Positions 52,627-60,730 of a stretch of DNA of 64,000 nt are shown one piece after another; position 1 is the stretch's first letter; every line of letters begins with the position of its first letter. Under the pieces are notes generated by a model. The model saw only the letters and a list, made by a program, of their open reading frames with translations, had not been told where the DNA came from and ran no database searches. The DNA is from Candidatus Hebobacterum abditum (GTDB taxonomy: Bacteria; Armatimonadota; Hebobacteria; Hebobacterales; Hebobacteraceae), in assembly GCA_029821875.1 (NCBI GenBank), contig JALGXW010000009.1, positions 1 through 64,000 of the forward strand. Direction: 5' to 3'. A program made the position numbers and the translations under genes.

Positions 52627-54693
52627 ATGTCGAACTGGTTCGCCGAACATCCGCGCAAGGTGCACATCCTCTACGTGTCGCCCGACTGGGCGAAGCGGCG
52701 GGGGCAGCGCTTCGACGCGCGCCGGATGGCCGACTCTCTGGCGGAAGCGCGAGTCGATTGCGTGCAGTTCTACTGCAAGGATCACCACGGTATCTGCTAC
52801 TACCCGTGCTCAGAGGGGTCGGCCTACGAGTTCGATGTTATCGGCCCAATGGTCGAGGCGTGTCACGACGTGGGCGTCAAGTTCATGGCCTACTTCAGCG
52901 TCGGGTTCGACAACTACGCGCTTGGGCTCCACCGCGATTGGATCCACGTCAAGCCAGATGGCGAGTCCTGGCGCATGGGCCCCTTCTACTTCGGTTGCCT
53001 CAGGTCTCCCTACGCCGAGTTCTCGCTCCGCCAGTTGGACGAACTGATGGCCGCCTACCCCGTCGATGGCGTCTGGCTGGACATCATCCCGGTCGCATGG
53101 CGAGACTATGAAAGGCCCGTCTACGGCTGGTGGCACGGCGAGATCTCTCATGTCTGCCACTGCCTCCACTGCCATCGCGGGTTCCTGGAGCAGTCCGGCC
53201 GCGACCTGCCCCGAGAGCCGGATGCTGGCGAGCAGATGGCCCTCTTTCGCTTCGGTGTCGAAGGCGTCGAGGAGTACCTGCGCCAGGCCACAGAGACGAT
53301 CAGACGCCACCGGCCGGAGGCGATCGTGACCTACAACAACGCCGGCGTCCCTCAGGATCCGGTCTTCCTGTCGGACCTCGTGACGGTGGAGGCGCACGCG
53401 CCCTTCTACAAGAACCAGAGCTGGGCGGCACGGTCCAGTCGGGCCCGCGGCAAGCCGTTCGAGGTGCTCATGCCGGGCGCGCTCCGAGGATGGAACGGCT
53501 TCGATCAAAAGCCCGCTCCTCTCATCCAGCTGGAGAGCGCGATCCCGGCGGCACACGGAGGCTCCGCAACCATTGGCGTCATAGGCCGGCCGGATGGATC
53601 GTTGGAGCCCGGCGCGCTGGATGCAGTTCGAGACTCCTTCGTGCGGCTGGAGCAGCTCGAACCCCATCTGACAAACACTGACCCGGCCAGCGACATCGGC
53701 CTGCTGCTGCTCGTCGATCCGCTCGACTGCCCGCAGTTGGGCGTCACACATCTGAAGGAGGCGCATGCGTTCCACAACGTCATGGTGCAGGACCACCTTC
53801 AGTACCAGGTACTCTACTCGGTCGAGGATCTCCAGCGCTTCCGCGCCGTCGTGGCGCCGAGCCTGGCCCTGCTCTCGGACGCAGAGGCGGACACACTGAG
53901 GGAGTATGTCGCCGGCGGCGGGAGGCTCTTAGCCACGGGAGAGGCGGGGGCGCGCCATCCCGACGGAAGCCGCCGCGACCTACCGGCACTGGCCGACGTC
54001 CTGGGCTTCTTGGCGCTCGAATGGCCGCCGTGGTCATACGCCTTCGTGCGTCGGGGAGAGGAGCGGCTCTTCGAAGGGATCCCCGATATCCCGATACGGA
54101 TCGCGGGGCCGGTCGCGCTGCTCTCAGACGTGTCCGGCGAGGTGCTTGCCACCGTGCAGCTTCCCGAGGCCCCGGCGACGATCAACACAACCCTCCTCTG
54201 GCACGAGCCGGCGGGCGACGAGGATCGTTCGCATCCGTACGTCGTCCGAACGCGGCACGGGAAGGGGCTCTGCGTCTACGCAGCCTCAGCGCTTGCTACC
54301 ACCACGACAGCCTTCCCCGACATTGCTGGCGGGTGGGCGAAGGAGTTGACGCGCCGGCTGCTCTCCACAGTACTGCCAGAGGGGGAGCGTTCGCTGTCGA
54401 TCAACGCGCCTCCCGGCTGCGAGGCGGTACTGAATCGGAAAGACGGCCGGCTCGTGCTCAACTTGATCAACCACTACGCCGGGCACCCCGACTACCTGCC
54501 TGCGAGAAGAGGGGAGGTCACTCTTGGGCCGTTCGACGTGGTGCTGAGGACGGATGTGTCAGGTGCTGTCCGGGCGCGGGTCGAGCCAGACGGGCCGAAT
54601 GTGCCGGCTGCGGTCGAGGACGGGGCGATCCGCCTGACCGTACCCCCCTTCGAGGTCCACCAGGTCATCACGATTGAGCCGAGTCGCAGCTAG
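52627..54693 (+). CDS. GHL6-type putative glycosyl hydrolase with trimerisation domain
   Basis: A 688-residue protein, start ATG 52627 with AGGAG six bases upstream and 33 bases after the previous stop. The N-terminus 'DCVQFYCKDHHGICYYP' with 'VEACHDVGVKFMAYFSVGFD' is the pattern of the hypothetical glycosyl hydrolase 6 family, related to GH29 fucosidases. Asp152 in 'VDGVWLDII' is the likely nucleophile. 'HCLHCHRGF' and the GH42-type trimerisation domain ('FRAVVAPSLALLSDAEADTL', ~410-430) follow, then a beta-sandwich tail. Probably co-transcribed with 50765. Fucose, galactose or similar linkages are plausible targets; activity is not demonstrated for the family as far as I know. Confidence 0.78.
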   Translation: MSNWFAEHPRKVHILYVSPDWAKRRGQRFDARRMADSLAEARVDCVQFYCKDHHGICYYPCSEGSAYEFDVIGPMVEACHDVGVKFMAYFSVGFDNYALGLHRDWIHVKPDGESWRMGPFYFGCLRSPYAEFSLRQLDELMAAYPVDGVWLDIIPVAWRDYERPVYGWWHGEISHVCHCLHCHRGFLEQSGRDLPREPDAGEQMALFRFGVEGVEEYLRQATETIRRHRPEAIVTYNNAGVPQDPVFLSDLVTVEAHAPFYKNQSWAARSSRARGKPFEVLMPGALRGWNGFDQKPAPLIQLESAIPAAHGGSATIGVIGRPDGSLEPGALDAVRDSFVRLEQLEPHLTNTDPASDIGLLLLVDPLDCPQLGVTHLKEAHAFHNVMVQDHLQYQVLYSVEDLQRFRAVVAPSLALLSDAEADTLREYVAGGGRLLATGEAGARHPDGSRRDLPALADVLGFLALEWPPWSYAFVRRGEERLFEGIPDIPIRIAGPVALLSDVSGEVLATVQLPEAPATINTTLLWHEPAGDEDRSHPYVVRTRHGKGLCVYAASALATTTTAFPDIAGGWAKELTRRLLSTVLPEGERSLSINAPPGCEAVLNRKDGRLVLNLINHYAGHPDYLPARRGEVTLGPFDVVLRTDVSGAVRARVEPDGPNVPAAVEDGAIRLTVPPFEVHQVITIEPSRS

Positions 54694-54819
54694 CACTGGA
54701 GAAGGGCGGTGACGAGCAGGGAGCATGTCAGACGTGCGACCCCCTTCGGCGCAGGCGGTCGGCCGAGCGGGTGCGGAGAGATCGGGCAGGATGTCCCGCT
54801 GTGAGGAAGGCTGGTACTA

Positions 54820-56748
54820 GTGGCCGACAGATCACGTTGGCAACCAGCGCGCGGTCGAGGCATCAGCCTGCGAGCTATTCTCATCGCAGTGGCGGCCACG
54901 CCCGCTAACGCATACTGGATGACATATACGTATTGGCACTTCGGCCACTACGTTGGTCCGGGCATCATCTACTACAATTGTGTCGTCTATCTGGTTGGGC
55001 TCGTGTGCGTCAATGCGGTGCTGCGGCGCTGGCGGCCCCGGTGGGTTCTCTCTGTGGGGGAGCTGCTCACGATCTACCTCCTGCTTTCCCTTGCCACCGC
55101 CTGGTGCAATGTAGACTTCCTGAGCGACCTGCCGGAGGCGATCTCGAATCCCTTCTGGTTCTCGTCGCCGGCGAACCAATGGGATGAACTGGTGCTGCCC
55201 TACCTCCCGGGCTGGCTGACGGTTTCGGACCCGGAGGTCATCAGCGGGCTGTTCGAGGGCTATTCCACACTCTACCGGGGGCACGTGATGCTGGCCTGGC
55301 TGAGACCTGCGCTGTGGTTGAGTGCGATGGTCAGCGCGCTGATGCTGGCCTTCGTCTGTCTCAGCTCCATCTTCCGCCGCCGCTGGTCAGATGAGGACAA
55401 GCTGCTCTTCCCGGCAGCCATGGTGCCCCTGCAAGTCGTTGACAGACACCATGGGCTGTTCCGAAGTAGAGTCATGTGGATCGGATTGCTTCTGGCGGCC
55501 GGGGTCGAGGCCCTCAACACTATCCATGGGCTGATTCCGGCCGTGCCGCCGATACCATTCTACCTCGACCCTGGCCCGTATATCCAAGGATTGCACCCTT
55601 GGAACTCTATCCGCCAAGTGGCCATGGGAATCGAGCCCATCGTGGTCGCCGTGTGCTATTTGATGCCACTCGACCTCCTCTTCTCAGTGTGGTTGTTCAA
55701 CCTGATGTTCAAGGCTCAGCTCATCACAGCGACCCACTTCGGGTGGACCACCAACATCTGGACGGGCTTCCCCTATGTGGACAACCAGTCACTGGGGGGC
55801 TACATCGCACTCGTGGTCTCGGTGCTGTGGCTCGGCCGTAACTACCTTCGTCAGGTCGTGCGTAAGGTACTGGGACTAAGCTCCAGCCTCGATGACTCGG
55901 GGGAAGCATTCAGCTACCGGGGCGCCGTGATGGGACTGCTCGTGGCGCTGGGCTTTCTCATCTACTTCTTCTCTAGGGGCGGCATGGGGCCGGTGCTCAC
56001 GCTGTTTTGGGCTGGACATTTCCTCTTGCTCGGCCTGGCGGTAACTCGCATACGGGCTCAGCTTGCGCCGCCGATGTTTGAGTTATGGTGGATAGGACCG
56101 AACCACGTGCTTCCGATGGTGATGGGCACCAGAGCGATGTCACAGCAGGCGCAGGGGATGATGTGGATCACCTATCCAGTCACGCGGGCGTTCAACAACG
56201 CGCCTCAGCCCTGGACCCTGGAGGGATTCAAGCTCGCCGAGAGCGGGCGTATGGACCGGGGGAGACTCGCCTGGCTCATGGTGGCAATCACCGCAGTGGC
56301 TGCCATGAGCGTCTTCTGGGGGACCCTCCATGTTGCGTATGGGAGCGGCGTCGCCGGCAATGCTGACCCAGAGGCGGATCATCACGCGCTCGACGTGCCG
56401 GAGCTGCTTGCCCAAGCCGTGGGGAATCCAGGAGGTCCGGACTACTCGGCACTTATGGCAGTCGGAGCCGGCCTGGTCAGCACGATAGCGTTGATGGCGC
56501 TGAAGATGCGCTTCGTCGGCTGGCCGCTCCATCCCGTAGCTCTGCCTATCGCCTCCGCTTGGGCCACCGATTACCATCTCCCCGCCATCTTCACGGCCTG
56601 GCTGATCAAGGCCGTCATCATGCGGTACGGGGGCCTGCGACTCCATCGGCATGGGCTGACGTTCTTCCTGGGTGTGATCATCGGGTCCGCGATCGCCGTC
56701 TTCGTGCGCAGCATCATCGCGTGGCTCGCCGGTGTGCCGCTGCTGTGA
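54820..56748 (+). CDS. DUF6785/DUF6784 polytopic membrane protein, subfamily B
   Basis: A 642-residue membrane protein aligning along its length with the 48581 protein: 'SLRAILIAVAATPANAYWMTYTYWHFG', 'SSIFRRRWSDEDKLLFPAAMVPL', 'LLFSVWLFNLMFKAQLI', 'TNIWTGFPYVDNQS' and 'VIMRYGGLRLHRHGLTFFLGVIIG' pieces. About 13 hydrophobic segments. GTG 54820 follows GAGGAAGG. It lies 126 bases after the GHL6-type gene on the same strand and is convergent with the third prepilin-like gene, so glycosidase, transporter candidate and envelope protein are contiguous here. Confidence 0.87.
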   Translation: MADRSRWQPARGRGISLRAILIAVAATPANAYWMTYTYWHFGHYVGPGIIYYNCVVYLVGLVCVNAVLRRWRPRWVLSVGELLTIYLLLSLATAWCNVDFLSDLPEAISNPFWFSSPANQWDELVLPYLPGWLTVSDPEVISGLFEGYSTLYRGHVMLAWLRPALWLSAMVSALMLAFVCLSSIFRRRWSDEDKLLFPAAMVPLQVVDRHHGLFRSRVMWIGLLLAAGVEALNTIHGLIPAVPPIPFYLDPGPYIQGLHPWNSIRQVAMGIEPIVVAVCYLMPLDLLFSVWLFNLMFKAQLITATHFGWTTNIWTGFPYVDNQSLGGYIALVVSVLWLGRNYLRQVVRKVLGLSSSLDDSGEAFSYRGAVMGLLVALGFLIYFFSRGGMGPVLTLFWAGHFLLLGLAVTRIRAQLAPPMFELWWIGPNHVLPMVMGTRAMSQQAQGMMWITYPVTRAFNNAPQPWTLEGFKLAESGRMDRGRLAWLMVAITAVAAMSVFWGTLHVAYGSGVAGNADPEADHHALDVPELLAQAVGNPGGPDYSALMAVGAGLVSTIALMALKMRFVGWPLHPVALPIASAWATDYHLPAIFTAWLIKAVIMRYGGLRLHRHGLTFFLGVIIGSAIAVFVRSIIAWLAGVPLL

Positions 56749-56833
56749 GGTCTAGTTGCCGAGGCAAGAGGAAGGGGTGGCCTCTTCGACTCCACTCAGG
56801 GAAGACGTGGGAACGCCTGCCGCACAGGAACGC

Positions 56834-56863
56834 GGGCGGAGCGCCCTTCAGGGCGCTCCGCCC
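56834..56863. terminator. Strong hairpin between convergent genes
   Basis: GGGCGGAGCGCCC and GGGCGCTCCGCCC form a perfect 13-bp stem around TTCA, 85 bases past the DUF6785 stop. It could end transcripts from both sides; no T tract follows on either strand. Confidence 0.55.
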
Positions 56864-56876
56864 TCAGACCATCTGC

Positions 56877-56899
56877 GGATCTTGCCGGAGGCAAGATCC
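56877..56899 (-). terminator. Second hairpin next to prepilin-like copy 3
   Basis: GGATCTTGCC and GGCAAGATCC form a perfect 10-bp stem with a three-base loop, 10 bases beyond the stop of the minus-strand prepilin-like gene. Confidence 0.55.
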
Positions 56900-56909
56900 C
56901 ATCTCAATC

Positions 56910-58004
56910 TCAGTACAGCGTTGGCACGTCCGGGTAGACCTGCGAGAACGTGCTGCCGTCGGCCGGGCAGTTTGAGGCAGGGCCAAACCCGTACGGCCAC
57001 ATGCCCTGCAGCTCTCCGTCTCTCACCTTTGCGAGAGCAACGTCGCCGAGCATCCACTGCGCATGGCCATCGAGGAAGCCCATGTTGTTGCCGCCAAGGT
57101 GGCGTGCATACCTCTTGCGGAGATCCGGACTGGCCAGGAACGACCCGTCATTGGGAGCGAGGTTATAGATGCCGCAGTCAGCCGCCCACTCGGAACATAC
57201 CTCCCAGTCGGCCCAGCCGCACATCTCGTTCCCGCACCCCAGCGCGCATAGATCGGGCGCCGCCAGGTACGCTGGCGGAAGCCAACCGGGAACGAACCCA
57301 CCGTCGGCCACGATCACGTAATTGACCACATCGGCAACGGCCGCCAGTTTCAGGTCCATGGACTTGTCTGCGCTGACGGAATACCCCCAGACGAAGACCT
57401 TGTCCCCCAGGGGCGTCGAGTCGAGCCAGCCGTGGGGTGCCCTCTGCTGGCCGACTGAGTCGGTCACCGTGCCACCCCAGCCGGGCGGCCAGGAGACCAT
57501 ACATGGCCCGCTGGCGTCAGTATCGCCGCCCCACGAGCCCTCACCGGCTTGCAGGTGGCGCAGCCAGTCGGGACCAGGCACAATGAAGCGAGCCGCGGTG
57601 ATCATCTTCTGGCTCGGGCATCGCCAGACGTCGCGGTTCTTGGTGTACTCGTCGAGGATGACGGGCCACCGGAGGTACGGATTGGCGTCCGCAAGCTCTC
57701 CCAGTTCAAGACACTCCCCGTCCTCGTCGAGACCTGCGTCCTCTGAGTTCCCGGGGGCCGTCAAGAAGTAGTCGATGACCTCCCGGCGGTGCTCGTTCGG
57801 CGGAAGCACGTCGTTGTTGTCCGCCAGATACATCTGAATGGCCAGGGCGATGTTCTTCACGTTGGACAAACACACCGCCTTGCGGGCCGACTCACGCGCC
57901 CGCGCGAAAACCGGAAAGACCATTGCTGCCAGTATGCCGATGATGGCAATTACGACCAGCAGCTCAATCAGCGTGAATCCCTTGCGTCGATAGACAGTCC
58001 TCAA
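56910..58004 (-). CDS. Prepilin-type N-terminal cleavage domain protein (DUF1559-like), copy 3
   Basis: A 364-residue protein. The best start is TTG 58004, with GGGAGG six bases upstream, giving '[18 protein letters not shown]'; ATG codons further upstream would add an unlikely 30-residue extension. The prepilin site, '[17 protein letters not shown]' and '[16 protein letters not shown]' match copies 1 and 2. The centre is divergent and Cys/Trp-rich ('CALGCGNEMCGWADWEVC', 'WAADCGIYN'), and 'RHLGGNNMGFLDGHAQW' closes the protein. It diverges from the isomerase at 58424 across a region carrying an operator-like site, and converges on a DUF6785 gene. Confidence 0.85.
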   Translation of the reverse strand: MRTVYRRKGFTLIELLVVIAIIGILAAMVFPVFARARESARKAVCLSNVKNIALAIQMYLADNNDVLPPNEHRREVIDYFLTAPGNSEDAGLDEDGECLELGELADANPYLRWPVILDEYTKNRDVWRCPSQKMITAARFIVPGPDWLRHLQAGEGSWGGDTDASGPCMVSWPPGWGGTVTDSVGQQRAPHGWLDSTPLGDKVFVWGYSVSADKSMDLKLAAVADVVNYVIVADGGFVPGWLPPAYLAAPDLCALGCGNEMCGWADWEVCSEWAADCGIYNLAPNDGSFLASPDLRKRYARHLGGNNMGFLDGHAQWMLGDVALAKVRDGELQGMWPYGFGPASNCPADGSTFSQVYPDVPTLY

Positions 58005-58423
58005 GGCCAACCTCCCACGCGTCACTGTTTTGGTAAGGATGATGATCCGTCGCCATCTTGCCGGCGCTTCACTGCGCTCTGCTGCTTGAGCCAGCACCTC
58101 CTCTCGGGCTCGTACTGTCCTCTTGTCCGTTCGCCGCCTTGTCCGGGACTCCCTGGCGTGGAACCTGCGCCAACGACTTCAGACCATACCGCACCCACGG
58201 CCAGGACCCCGCTTGAGAGCCTTCTGTGCCCTGGGCTGAGGGCCTGCCGCTTGACATTCCCTCCCCGCAGCCCTATCATGATAACGATTTCATTTCGGAC
58301 TGTCAAGCCAGCGAAACGCGGCCACGACAGCCGGACACCAAGGCACCAGACACTGTCGCGGTCCGTCCGCGTCGCTCCCAGGAACGGGCCGCCAGGCACC
58401 GCCCCGGGCCGTGGAGGAGCACT
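58005..58423. other. Divergent promoter region with LacI-type operator
   Basis: A 419-base region between the prepilin-like gene (leftward) and the lyxose-isomerase-type gene (rightward). No gene is recognised; the operator at 58279-58292 is the only clear signal. Confidence 0.5.
58279..58292. promoter_or_regulatory. LacI-type operator upstream of isomerase gene
   Basis: TGATAACGATTTCA is the exact reverse complement of the 50674 site. It lies 132 bases before the isomerase start, inside the divergent region shared with prepilin-like copy 3, so both transcripts could be controlled. Confidence 0.7.
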
Positions 58424-59098
58424 GTGAAACGTTCTGAGATCAACTCGCTCATCGATGGCGCAGCCGCATTCGCTCGCTCGTGTGGCTTCCTGCTCCCGCC
58501 CTTCGCCTTCTGGTCCCCGCAGGAATGGCCGTCGAAGGGCGCCGAGGCCGACGAGATACGTGACTGCATGTTGGGTTGGGACCTGACTGACTTCGGGTCC
58601 GGCGACTTCGCCAACGTCGGCCTCATCATGTTCACCATCCGGAACGGCCATCTGTCGGACAAGCGGTACGCGAAGCCGTACTGTGAGAAGATGCTGATCA
58701 GCGATGTCGAACAGATCACACCGATGCACTTCCACTGGAGCAAGTCCGAGGACATCATCAACCGCGGCGGGGGCGACCTGGCGGTGCAGGTCTACAACTC
58801 GACTGCGGATGAAGGGCTCGACGACTCCGACGTCACCGTGTCGGTCGACGGGGTGGCGCGCACGCTGAACGCAGGAGGCATCGTCACCCTGTCTGCGGGG
58901 GAGAGCATCTTCCTTCCCAGCGGCCTCTACCACAAGTTCTGGGGCGAGAAGGAGAAGGTGCTGTTGGGGGAAGTCTCGACTGTCAACGATGACACCCGCG
59001 ACAACCGCTTCTACGAGCAGATCGGTCGGTTCCCGAAGATCGAGGAGGACGAGGAGCCGCGCTACCTGCTCTTCTCGGAGTATCCCGATTCCGCCTAG
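58424..59098 (+). CDS. D-lyxose/D-mannose ketol-isomerase-type cupin
   Basis: A 224-residue cupin enzyme of the D-lyxose isomerase family; length is typical. The metal ligands are His102 and His104 in 'MHFHWSKSED', Glu109, and His170 in 'PSGLYHKFWGE', all on the expected strands. Such enzymes convert D-lyxose to D-xylulose or D-mannose to D-fructose using manganese. GTG 58424 follows GGAGGAG by six bases; the longer upstream frame runs through the operator and is rejected. It is followed by a GH4 gene 74 bases on, giving a hydrolase-isomerase pair. Confidence 0.88.
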   Translation: MKRSEINSLIDGAAAFARSCGFLLPPFAFWSPQEWPSKGAEADEIRDCMLGWDLTDFGSGDFANVGLIMFTIRNGHLSDKRYAKPYCEKMLISDVEQITPMHFHWSKSEDIINRGGGDLAVQVYNSTADEGLDDSDVTVSVDGVARTLNAGGIVTLSAGESIFLPSGLYHKFWGEKEKVLLGEVSTVNDDTRDNRFYEQIGRFPKIEEDEEPRYLLFSEYPDSA

Positions 59099-59172
59099 CG
59101 GATCGGGGACGATGAGTGACCACGACGTTCCGGACTCTGCATGAGAGGTCAGACGGGAAAGGAGAGGCGAGG

Positions 59173-60600
59173 ATGAAGGTTGCGATCATCGGCGCTGGGA
59201 GCATCGTGTTCGCAAAGACGCTGCTGAACGACATGCTGGCCACGCCGGCCTTGCAGGATGCCGAGTACGCGCTCATGAGCCGCACCGAGCCGAAGCTGCG
59301 GCGCATGGAGGCCTTCACCAAGCGCATGGTCACGGAGAACGGCTTGGGCGCGAAGGTGTGGGCCACGCTCGACCGTCGGGAGGCCATCAAGGATGCCGAC
59401 TACGTCATCTGCATGATCCAGGTTGGCGGCGTGGACGCTTTCAAGATCGACTACGAGATCCCGCTGAAGTACGGGGTGGACCAGTGCATTGGCGATACGC
59501 TTGGGCCGGGCGGAGTGCTGCGCGCCGCGCGCAGCATCCCGGTGCTGGTCGACATGGCCAAGGACATCGAGGAGGTGGCCAAGCCCGATGCCATTCTGCT
59601 CAACTACACCAACCCCATGGGCGTGTGCTGCTATGCTCTGGGCCGGGCCGCCAGCATCTCCTACGTGGGCCTGTGCCACGGGGTGCAGACGACGATGGAC
59701 CTGATCGGCGGGTACGTGGGCCTGCCGAAGGAGGAGATCGACTTCGTGGCCGCCGGCATCAACCACATGGCCTGGTTCCTGAAGCTAGAGCACGAGGGCA
59801 AGGACCTCTATCCGCTGTTCAAAGAGCGGTGCGAGAAGCCCGAGTACTATGTGAACGAGAAGGTGCGCATCGAGGTGATGCGGCACTTCGGGTACTTCAT
59901 GACCGAGAGCACCGGTCATCTCTCCGAGTACATCCCCTGGTTCCGGTCCAGCAAGCGCGCCCTGGAGGAGTTCTGCGACGAGCCAGGCTTCGGCGGGGAG
60001 TCCGGCGCCTATTACACCTGGTCGGCGGAGGTGGCGAAGAAGTACGCGGAGGTCGATCCGCTGGCGTTCGAGTCCCCCAAGCTCGAGCCGCGCAGCGCCG
60101 AGTACTGCACCCATCTGCTGGAGGCGAAGGAGACGGGGAACCCCTTCAAGCTGCAGGGCAATGTGCGCAACGACGGCTACATCACCAACCTGCCGATGGG
60201 CTCCTGCGTCGAGGTGCCGGTGTATGTGGACAAGGAGGGCCTCCATCCGCTGCGGGTGGGCGACCTTCCGCACCAGCTCGCCGCGCTGAACCAGACCAAT
60301 GTAACAGTGCAGACGCTGGCCGGCGAGGGATCGTTGGACGGGGATGCAGAGCTGATCATGCAGGCGATGGCGATGGACCCGCTGACCTCGGCCTGCTGCA
60401 CGCTGCGCGAGAGCCGGGAGATGGCGGCGGAGATGCTGGAGGCGGAGAAGCAGTGGCTGCCCCAGTTCGAGGGCAAGAAGCTGCGGCCCACGCCGACCAT
60501 CAAAGTGCCCAAGGACGTGAAGCGGGCCGGAGTGCCTGTGGACCCGGCGCTGGCCATCGGCAAGCGCTTCATGACGCTCATCGAGCAGAAGACGGACTAG
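59173..60600 (+). CDS. GH4 family alpha-glycosidase, copy 2, with altered cofactor loop
   Basis: A 475-residue GH4 enzyme, start ATG 59173 after AAAGGAGAGG. 'VAIIGAGSIVF' (3-13) is the dinucleotide motif, and Cys168 ('GLCHGV') and His198 ('GINHMAWF') are the metal ligands. The second strand ends 'ALMSRTEPKL', where copy 1 and most relatives have 'LMDIDPxRL'. The Asp that binds the NAD ribose is therefore replaced by Ser-Arg-Thr, a pattern often seen with NADP. 'GDTLGPGGVLRAARSIPV' and 'NYTNPMGVCCYALGR' are standard for the alpha-galactosidase/glucosidase branch. Confidence 0.92.
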   Translation: MKVAIIGAGSIVFAKTLLNDMLATPALQDAEYALMSRTEPKLRRMEAFTKRMVTENGLGAKVWATLDRREAIKDADYVICMIQVGGVDAFKIDYEIPLKYGVDQCIGDTLGPGGVLRAARSIPVLVDMAKDIEEVAKPDAILLNYTNPMGVCCYALGRAASISYVGLCHGVQTTMDLIGGYVGLPKEEIDFVAAGINHMAWFLKLEHEGKDLYPLFKERCEKPEYYVNEKVRIEVMRHFGYFMTESTGHLSEYIPWFRSSKRALEEFCDEPGFGGESGAYYTWSAEVAKKYAEVDPLAFESPKLEPRSAEYCTHLLEAKETGNPFKLQGNVRNDGYITNLPMGSCVEVPVYVDKEGLHPLRVGDLPHQLAALNQTNVTVQTLAGEGSLDGDAELIMQAMAMDPLTSACCTLRESREMAAEMLEAEKQWLPQFEGKKLRPTPTIKVPKDVKRAGVPVDPALAIGKRFMTLIEQKTD

Positions 60601-60615
60601 CTCGCGACGAAGTGA

Positions 60616-60646
60616 GCGGCGGGGCGCGGGCGCGGCGCCCCGCCGC
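60616..60646 (+). terminator. Very GC-rich hairpin after GH4 copy 2
   Basis: GCGGCGGGGCGC pairs with GCGCCCCGCCGC over 12 bp around a seven-base loop, 15 bases after the stop. No T tract follows, so partial read-through into the amidohydrolase gene is possible. Confidence 0.5.
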
Positions 60647-60730
60647 GCTGCGCGCTCGGGCGAGACATCCGCTCTCGGGCCGGCCGCGACGGCGGCCGGA
60701 CGCATTCCCATCACCAGCTAGGAGAAACCG

